DNA of 64,000 nt from Favolaschia claudopus (Eukaryota > Basidiomycota > Agaricomycetes > Agaricales > Mycenaceae): positions 310,001 through 374,000 of the forward strand of contig JAWWNJ010000160.1 in NCBI GenBank assembly GCA_037176885.1, written 5' to 3'. Below are positions 57,029-64,000 of this stretch, piece by piece. Every line of letters begins with the position of its first letter. Position 1 is the first letter of the stretch. A program made the translations under genes and the position numbers. Under the pieces are notes generated by a model. The model did not search any database and was not told where the DNA came from. It saw only the letters and a list, made by a program, of their open reading frames with translations.

Positions 57029-57861
57029 TAGGGGGGGGGGGAGGGGGGAGGGGGGGTCCCCCGAGGCTTGGAAAAAAAAACTTTTGTAGGTCAAAAGTTT
57101 TAGGCCTCGGGAGGCCTCGGGACAGGTTGGAACTGATGGGTAGTGGCTGCCGCGATACCAACAGTGTTTACAACTGTTCTCGGCGATGATTCTATTATAT
57201 GAGTGGCTTGTACGGTGAGACGATCAGACTGTCAACGTGTTTGGCTGACTGACAATAATCTCAGGCCGTTGTCAAGCTTTGCTTCTTCTTCTTCTTCTTC
57301 TTCGCCCACAGGTGAATTTGCTCTGCTCCCAGTTTTCAATACTAATATTACCCTCCCAGCCACGGCAATGGAAAAACAAAACCACTCATCAGAGAACAGT
57401 CCCAACCTGCAGCTGGTGGTTTCTCAAACTGCTCCACGGCTTCCTCCGAGAGTTTTCTTGGGAACAGAGTTCTTGGAGCAATATTTCGGCAGGATGCGGC
57501 AGATTGAGGTCTGTGTTTCTTTCGCTTGAACTAAAAGCATACTCATGCGCACCTTTGGCAGAGCGAGCAAAAATTGAAGAAGGCAGTGTACCGTGTTTTG
57601 TCACTAGCCCCCGTCGGAGACATCATCCGGAAGGTGGACGCGGCTCAACGACGCAGATACAGGCCCTTTGAGCCGTACATGACGCAGAGCTCAAGCCCGC
57701 GGAGGCTGAAAAGGCGATAATGTTAAAATATATTTTTTTGACGGTGCCGCTTTTGCCGGCGATTGCGGCCCGCCTTAGGCGTGGGAATGACCTTCCCGAT
57801 ATAGAAGGACGGGGGGAGGGGGGGGGTCCAGCGGACGGCCAGAAAAAAACTTTTGTAGGTG
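57029..57861. repeat. Direct repeat of a G-tract plus AAAAACTTTTGTAGGT motif
   Basis: A run of G with single A interruptions, then GGTCC and AAAAAAACTTTTGTAGGT, occurs at 57029-57092 and again at about 57808-57861 in the same orientation. The 99-aa gene lies between them. It may be an LTR-like or element-end pair; no flanking duplication was found. Confidence 0.55.
57368..57720 (+). CDS. Small hypothetical protein, 99 residues, one intron
   Basis: Exon 1 (57368-57508) gives MEKQNHSSENSPNLQLVV...PPRVFLGTEFLEQYFGRMRQIE. A 53-bp intron (GTCTGT...TTGGCAG) follows. Exon 2 (57562-57720) gives SEQKLKKAVYRVLSLAPVG...RKVDAAQRRRYRPFEPYM and a basic SPRRLKRR end. Both exons join in frame and the total length divides by three. 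The carboxy half is helical and very basic, so nucleic-acid binding is possible. I do not recognise the family. It lies between the direct G-rich repeats. Confidence 0.45.
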
Positions 57862-58774
57862 ATATCTTTTTCTCTTATCTTTGGATCCCCTTGGTATTGT
57901 ATTACTTACTTAACATCTATCTATGCCATATATTTGCCTTGTTTCAATGCAGAAAAAAAGTGCAATGCTTTTCACTGATACCAAGTCCGAATCATTCAAT
58001 CATTTGAGAGCATATTGACCTGCGAGCACTCAAGTTACTCCTCTAAACACTTCTAACAACGCAGAAACACTGTCGCTTGAATCCTCGTGAGCTTCCTCTT
58101 TTCTCTCTCTTTTTCCTTTCTTTTTCGCTTTTTTCGTCACGGGACCCAGTACATTGAAAAAAAAACCCAAAATTCCAAAAATAGGCCAAATGAGTGCATT
58201 GTGGAGCCCATTCTGCGACTCACATGCAAGCAGGTGTAAACAGCAAACGAAACGCCCCACTCGATCAAAAACCGGACAATTACCAGAAAACGGCTGCATA
58301 TAATCTCGGCTCCAGATCTTCGGAGTGATGGCCGGGGCACTGTGATCACAAGATCACAGCACCACATCACTGCTAGAAGATCTGGTGCAGTTTGACCGCG
58401 GACACTGCGCGCGGTGAGATTGTCACAGATGTCACAGCACCTTTGGCGCGAGTATTTGAGCGCAAACTGAGACTTTTGAGGCCAGAAATAATATGGAAAC
58501 CACATGATAAATGCCATTGAGTGTATCGAAGATTGTATGATTTTTTTAGGGCGCTGCTGAAAGACCTCAACACTTGTTCTGAGCTAATTCAGCGCAAAAC
58601 TTGGAGGGCATCAAACCACAGAAAAAAATTGTAAATGTATCATTTAAAAGCGTCATAAGTAGGTGAGGGGTCCCTAAGATGAGTTCATAACTTGATCAAG
58701 ACCCAAAGGTAGAGGTTGAGGGGAGGGAAGGGAAGCGTGACACCGCGCGCAGGGTTTACTGTCAAACTGCACCA
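57862..58774. other. No recognised gene
   Basis: Only short frames of poor quality. A poly-pyrimidine stretch lies near 58090-58130. Nothing further is supported. Confidence 0.3.
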
Positions 58775-58919
58775 GACGTTATAGAGCACTCACCCGCGAT
58801 CAAATTTTTCCATCATTCTGCCTCGCTGCCATTTCAACATCTCGACATTTCCCTTTTAGGGTGATTCCGCGAGCGCAGCTCGCGGTGCGGGTGAGACACT
58901 GAGAGTGCTCTATAACGTC
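58775..58919. repeat. 145-bp inverted-repeat unit
   Basis: GACGTTATAGAGCACTC at 58775-58791 is repeated inverted at 58903-58919, with ACCCGC/GCGGGT a little further in and a GC palindrome (GCGAGCGCAGCTCGC) near the right arm. It may be a tiny miniature element; no clear target duplication. Confidence 0.6.
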
Positions 58920-59173
58920 GGGAACGAGACTAGGCTGCATATTGGTTTGGCAGGCCCCCGGTCACTACCTATTATCCCGGCCGGACTTGTTATCGCAGGG
59001 AGTGACGTGAGAGCAGTTTAGTTGTGCCGTCGGGAGCGCTGGGGACCTTCACATTACCATGGCAGTGAGAAAATGATCGGCGGATACTTACAGCTGTTTT
59101 AGATCCTATGCGGAAAACGTAAAAAATTCTCAGGGTGGCTGTGTAAGACCCCGAAACCAGTGATCTCTTCTCA

Positions 59174-60231
59174 ATGCCTACTCGTACCATCTCTCGCGAC
59201 CTCAAAGACAGGATTCCTGTCCTCTTCTTCGAGAAAGGCTACGCTGTGAACCAGATATGCACAGTCCTTGGGGTTAAGAAGACCCTCGTATACAAGACAT
59301 TAGACCTCTACACCACTTTCGGCACATCCTACAACCCTCATGCGCGCCGAGGTGGTCGCCCCAGAAAGCTCACCGACGTCGACGTTAAGTTCGTCGAAGC
59401 TCTCCTAGAGCAATCACACACCATATACCTGGACGAAATCCAGGAGAAACTCCTGACTCAGCGCGGAGTCAGTGTTACAATGGCGACAGTTTTCAATACA
59501 CTTCGGCGGCTGCACTTCACTCGCAAGTGTGTCTCTATCAGAGCATTGGAACGAAATGACCTGCTTCGGTCTGCTTTCATGAACAAAATAGCCGACCTCG
59601 TCCCAGATCCCAACATGCTGATGTTCGTTGATGAATCGGCCAAAGATGACCGTACATCTGGGCGGCGGAAAGGCTGGTCGCTGAAAGGTATGCGTTGTAT
59701 CCAGCGCCGGGCATTCGTACGTGGCAAGCGATATTCTATCCTCCCCGTCATCACGTTGGATGGCATCATTGCCCACGATATTATGGAGGGTTCCGTGACA
59801 ACTGAGCGCTTCCTCTCATTCTTGGAGGAGCATGTCGTATGTCTTTTGCTTCTGTCAAGACTTGAGGCTCATCATGCTTTACAAAGATCCCGCTGACGAA
59901 TCCATACCCTGGCCCACGCAGTGTGCTCATCCTCGACAACTGCAGCATACATCACGCAGAAGAGATACGTGTTCTCGTTGAAGATGAAGCGTGTAAGTCA
60001 CCGACAGACAATGATTTTTGTATGCTAATTGTTCTTTCAGTATGTAAACTAGTATTTCTACCTCCGTATTCTCCCGACCTCAATCCTATCGAGCAAGCAT
60101 TCTCTTCCATCAAGGCATTCTTGCGGCGACATTGGCGAGACTCGTGTCTGAGTCTGATCGACAAAGCATGTCATAGTATCACTCCAGAGAAGGCTTGGGG
60201 GTATTTCAAAGCATCTGGTTATGTTGTGTAG
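59174..60231 (+). CDS. Tc1/mariner-type transposase, apparently intact (319 aa)
   Basis: Three exons (59174-59836, 59887-59992, 60041-60231) with GT/AG introns of 50 and 48 bp give 319 residues with no stop. The amino third is a helix-turn-helix region (ISRDLKDRIPVLFFEKGYAV...LGVKKTLVYKTL) followed by a basic GRPRK hook. The catalytic triad is seen as LMFVDES, VLILDNCSIHH and the final Glu in PPYSPDLNPIEQAF, with 35 residues between the last two. It would cut the element's ends in the nucleus and insert at TA. The start lies about 22 bp inside the left inverted repeat, as in compact Tc1 elements. The preserved frame, splice sites and ends suggest a recent and possibly active copy. Confidence 0.85.
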
Positions 60232-60634
60232 CTACCAATGCGTTGAGTAATTGCATCCCGTTTGTCGCGACTACATACTATATCGGGTGCCTCTTTCAAA
60301 TAAATGGATGGTTTGTCTCGGAACTCTCCTTGGGTGTCCTTCAACAGTCTCTTTATCCGTGAATGAATTTTCCGAGGCAGAGGGTGCACATTTGAGGTAT
60401 TCCGAGCGTGTGGTACTGCTTGTCTGCTGCTCATTGCAGGTTAACATCGGAATTTCTGATGAAAAGCGAGACGGACAATGTGCATGGCTCTGAATCTGGT
60501 TAGAGCAATAATATTCTCTACAAGCTGAAGAGGAATGTTGATTCCTTGCTGGCTCAATAAATCGTGGAGTTGTTGAGCATTCATGGAAGATGGTTTGTTT
60601 GCGTCAGTTTTCAAAGTACACATCTTTTGCTTTC

Positions 60635-62340
60635 ATGTCGGATTTGACGCCACCCAACGACGAACACTCTGTTAGAGTGTCTGCACAGGCTACTTTCCAC
60701 AGTACTACCACCGGTCCTACTGCATTGTCAGGGGCAAAGTCGAAGGCAAAACCAAAGCAGCAGAAAGAAACAAAGACGAAAGAATTCGACCACAAATTTG
60801 ATATTACCGAAGACTGTTATGTTGGGCTACTCAAGGCCATTCTTGCGAAACATGGCGAAGAGAAGTATAATGTGACGGACAAAATGACTTATAGTATCAA
60901 AGTTCAGCTTCCGGGCGTCAAGTCAGTCATCAAGTAGCTTGAATTGAATCGTACTTATCAATTACAGGAAAACCGCGGCTGTCGACATTGACGACTACGA
61001 CGAATACAAAGAACTTGCTAAGAACATCATCGAGCAACAGCCCACCAAGATGAATATCTTTGTCGACATGGCCGTAGTCGAGAAGCGATGGAGCGGGGTA
61101 TGTTGCAGTTTGCATTCATTGGAATGAAGGTTAATCTTTCTCAGCGTGGTTTCAACCGAGGCAGTGACAACGAGGACGGAGAGGATGCGGGGCTCTATGA
61201 CAGCAACGGTTTATCTGAGGTGGACCGGGAACTCGCCCGATTGCGCAGAAAATTAGAAGTCAAATATCAGAATGACCACAACACAGGTTATACTTACATC
61301 GACCCTGAGACAGCTGAATCTTATGAGCTGACGCCCATAATGATGAAGGAATGGGCCCGTGCAATGGTAAGTCGTTATCAAAAGTGAGCGAGGGCGCTGA
61401 AACACAACCTTCTCTCCAGTACGATGGAGTAGCGACAGTGGAAAGACCAGTTTCCCTCGGGAAAGTCACCTTTCACCCAGCAAAGCGCCAAGTTGCGCTT
61501 CACCCGTCGCGCATCGCTGCCGGAGTGAATTTACCGCATGCGCAAGGAGCTGGTGCAACCGATATCGGTCATCTCGCAAACATGATCACGACACTTATCG
61601 GAGTAACAAGTGGGGTAAAACCTACCCAGCCCAGCACACCGCAGAAACCGTCGCACACCCAGAGCTCAGTCCCGGAAGTGGTGAACTCACCACCCGTTCC
61701 TACACCATCAAAGCTATCCAGATACCTGGAACATGCTGAGACAAAGCTTGGGGTCTCGGATGCGCGCATGTTTGAGACTGGCTTGAGGGAAAATGGTTAT
61801 GGACCGGATATCTTGCATCTTGTGGACAACAAAGATCTTGAGGGGCTCGGAATTTCCAAGGGGAATATTATACGGCTCAAAGCCGGGGCACAGAATTGGT
61901 GGAATAGTTCGGACGCAAAGAGGAAGAGGACAGAGAGCGAAAGCGCCGGCAATTCCGGTATTACTGCCGGGATTGGTCAAGATGTGACCGTCACCCCCAG
62001 CAAACGGGTGGCGTATGAAGTGCGTTACGAGGACGGGGGAAGTTCAAGGCTCTTTGGGCCGCGCCTTAGCCCTGGACCACGGCTTCAGTTCCCGGATAGA
62101 GAGGTATACTACAAGAATCTCGAGCGCAATATCTTCGAACCAATACCCCTCGGCTATCGTCCTGTTTTCGAACTCCAGCCTGGTGATCGCGACCCCTTTG
62201 CCCGTCCTGATGACGAAGATGTGTTCGGTGGCGGCGGATGGGATGACCACCCACCCCCCCCTACCATCCCTTCACACCCTAGCACTGAATACGAAGCCGC
62301 GCAAGTGCTGGCTGGTTTGAATAATCCAGTAAATTTCTAG
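60635..62340 (+). CDS. Transposon-borne gene with SAM-like domain (519 aa)
   Basis: Four exons (60635-60921, 60968-61097, 61145-61366, 61420-62340) with GT/AG introns give 519 residues. Residues 1-50 are a Ser/Lys-rich tail. About 50-145 form a compact alpha/beta domain (KEFDHKFDITEDCYVGLLK...KMNIFVDMAVVEKRW) that could be a PB1/ubiquitin-like fold. An acidic linker is followed by LARLRRKLEVKY...PIMMKEWARAM. A Pro/Ser-rich part precedes a SAM-like helical domain (RMFETGLRENGYGPDILHLV...LGISKGNIIRLKAG), then a basic KRKRTES segment and an acidic, Pro-rich end. Domain names are inference from pattern. It lies 403 bp behind the transposase, inside the same ends. A relative sits at 15.1-17.6 kb. 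It may assist transposition or be captured cargo. Confidence 0.75.
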
Positions 62341-63154
62341 TCTAATCTACCAACTACCAAGCACAAAGCATATACATACTACCTAGACGTTCAACAAAGA
62401 CCCTCAATAGAAATTAGAATGTGTTCCTGCCTCAATCTGAAGCATAGTGCGACGTAAAGTACAGGAAATTCGGGAATTGGAGACACCGGCAAATTGACCG
62501 GCGGCATGTTCGGCAGGGACTGATCGGAGTTTGAATACTCCTTCCCTCATTTCTTGCGCCGTCGCTGTCGTCGACTCTCGTTGGACGTCGGCACCTGCGT
62601 CCCATTACTCCACTTTGCGTGTGTGTAAATTTTTGAGCACTCGCGTAGCGTTAACACGAAATTATGGCACACACTGGAGGCGGCGGGTGGCTGTGCCGCA
62701 CCCGCCTGCTGAGGGCGGTCGACATCTGGCGCGTTGTCGTCGGTCATTTAAGCTCTAGATTGCATCCTGTCCTACATTTTTTCATTTTCCACCCTACATG
62801 CACGTATGCCTAGGGCCATGGCGGGTTGATGGCGGGTTGGGGCAGGTGTTTGCTATGATGGGCGGCATTGGTGACAAGATTTTTCTGCCCCTTCAAAAAT
62901 TTTAAGCCCTGTACAATGAAGTTCAATCAGTCATCGAAATTGTCTACCAGCTTTTCTCCTCGAATCCGCTCTCACCGACTCCAGCGCAGTGAGACAGCAA
63001 GCCTCAGTCAGGGGCCGAGTGATGAGATCAGGTATTTCAAGGTCCGACGTGACATAAGCAAGGCCGCCGGTCAACCGCCGGCCACGTTTGATGCCGGTTT
63101 CTCCAATTCCCGAAAGCCCTCGTAAAGTAAGCGACAAGTAAGCGAAGAGGTTTT
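62341..63154. other. 3' region of the Tc1-type element
   Basis: Non-coding by appearance. It includes the 3' untranslated side of the 519-aa gene and leads into the right inverted repeat. A short frame (62868-63125) has no recognised product. Confidence 0.4.
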
Positions 63155-63510
63155 GGGGTCCTGCACAGCCACCCTGAGAATTTTTTACGTTTTCCGCATA
63201 GAATCTGGAACAGCTGTAAAGCTGCGGGGAAGCATACCACCGGGGAGCTGGTGCCGACGTGAACCTTCCCATGAACATGAGAAAATCACCGGCGGATGAG
63301 GAAAGGAACACGCGGGAGTTCGAAAAACATGGTCCGAAGTTTTTCCTACGACAAAGTCCCGGCGGCCAAATTTTCGGCCGAGAACCTTTTCCCAGTTTTG
63401 CCATTTGAGGCGATTTCCGCGGAGGAAAAAAAAACTCGTTTTTCTGAGCACTGCCACATGTCACATGTCACATCCCCCTATGGAAAATCAGCACGGGACA
63501 GCTGGGACAT

Positions 63511-63551
63511 CCAGTGTCAACCAGCTGTATCATATAGCTGGTTGACACTGG
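63511..63551. repeat. Perfect 16-bp hairpin
   Basis: CCAGTGTCAACCAGCT and its exact inverse AGCTGGTTGACACTGG surround a 9-base loop (GTATCATAT). A T-poor context follows, so it is not an obvious terminator. Its role is unknown. Confidence 0.7.
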
Positions 63552-63627
63552 GGACTTGGTGCGTGGGACACCAGACACGTATTGATCACGTGCTGGCACA
63601 GGTGTTGGGGTAGTCCAGCTGTATGTA

Positions 63628-64000
63628 CTCGTCATCACAGAAAGTAACCGGAAATTTGATCGGTTTGGGCCAAATTTGTAGTTTTTTGTGGTGAATTTTT
63701 TATGAACATAATGTTTGGCATCTACTGACATCTCATGCACTGGTCATCCCGGCCAGGAAGATTCAGTACAGCTCGTAGACTGAGAATAACTTTGGCACTT
63801 GTGATTTTGCGCAATTCGACAAAAGCGCAGCATTGGACAATGATTTTGGCACATAGTTATGAGTTTGATACTTTTGGGTAGTAGATATGTATGGAATGAT
63901 TCCACAGCACAAGAATTGGACCGGAAAGATAAGTGCAAATGCAAAGTCTAGGCAAGGGGTGATCTGTCAAGCGCCATCAAAGATGAGGCCTTGCAGTATG
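63628..64000. mobile_element. Left end of a CTCGG-family miniature element, cut by window edge
   Basis: TA at 63626-63627 is followed by CTCGTCATCACAGAAAGTAA and CCGGAAATTT, a variant of the ends at 16415 and 34379. The right end is not in the window. Confidence 0.5.

Larger units (their letters stand above)
59091..63216 (+). mobile_element. Tc1/mariner element carrying a second gene, intact ends
   Basis: Inverted ends of about 62 bp (outer CAGCTGTTYYAGATYCTATG, inner AACGTAAAAAATTCTCAGGG) differ at only five positions by my count and are flanked by TA (59089-59090, 63217-63218). The 4,126-bp element holds a spliced transposase (59174-60231) and a spliced 519-aa gene (60635-62340), both on the plus strand and both apparently intact. 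Most Tc1 elements are 1-2 kb with one gene, so the second gene is unusual. The flanking DNA outside the two ends carries a weakly similar direct repeat (AGTGAGAAAATGATCGGCGG and ATGAGAAAATCACCGGCGG), perhaps from the insertion site. Confidence 0.85.

Noticed and set aside
57276..57306. CTT trinucleotide run as a regulatory feature
   Set aside because: It is a simple microsatellite with no other supporting signal.

Overview
The window reads as a transposon-dense, gene-poor stretch of a basidiomycete (probably agaricomycete) genome. The clues are short introns of about 45-65 bp with GTANGT...YAG borders, a Tad1-like LINE, DIRS-like, Gypsy and Copia retroelement pieces, hAT, MULE and Tc1/mariner transposons with spliced genes, and protein families I know mainly from repeat-rich agaricomycete genomes. 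No ordinary block of housekeeping genes is present. The only clearly universal host gene is a decayed histone H4 at 44.66-45.2 kb. The organism assignment is inference from these features.

Layout. 1-4.4 kb: a broken Tad1-like LINE. 4.5-6.8 kb: a TA-flanked miniature element, a tRNA-like sequence and a DIRS-like reverse transcriptase split by a 616-bp hAT-type miniature element. 6.8-15.1 kb: a large hAT element with an apparently intact multi-exon transposase and a second, divergently oriented accessory gene. That accessory gene is split by a second hAT element, and a third hAT-type miniature element sits near the left end. 14.9-15.8 kb: an apparently perfect 479-bp tandem duplication over the right end of the large hAT. 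15.1-22 kb: two multi-exon genes on the minus strand, each interrupted by a TA-flanked miniature element of one family. 23-29.3 kb: remnants of zinc-finger-like genes, GC-rich repeats and foldback elements. 30-33.6 kb: two segments repeated in opposite order (A-B, then B-A). 34.0-37.1 kb: a non-coding LTR element with a 5-bp target duplication. 37.3-39.1 kb: a MULE transposase with stops. 40.6-44.3 kb: foldback and Gypsy scraps. 44.7-49.2 kb: histone H4 pseudogene and a five- or six-exon gene carrying a miniature element in an exon. 49.3-53.5 kb: a Gypsy element, split and rearranged. 53.5-58.9 kb: miniature elements, a Copia tail, a glycine-rich gene with a helix-hairpin-helix-like end, and a 99-aa gene. 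59.1-63.2 kb: a Tc1/mariner element with intact ends.

The most notable system is the 4.1-kb Tc1/mariner element at 59,091-63,216. It has roughly 62-bp inverted ends, TA flanks, an intact 319-aa transposase and a second intact, four-exon, 519-aa gene. The second gene looks like a cargo or accessory gene with a SAM-like domain. A relative of this gene lies at 15.1-17.6 kb on the other strand, cut off by the large hAT, so the window holds two members of what may be an undescribed transposon-linked gene family. The large hAT also carries an extra gene, giving two independent cases of a cut-and-paste element with a second gene.

Many insertions can be placed in order because removing the element and one copy of its target duplication restores an open reading frame in the interrupted gene. 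All family assignments come from reading motifs and repeats by eye; no database search was possible.
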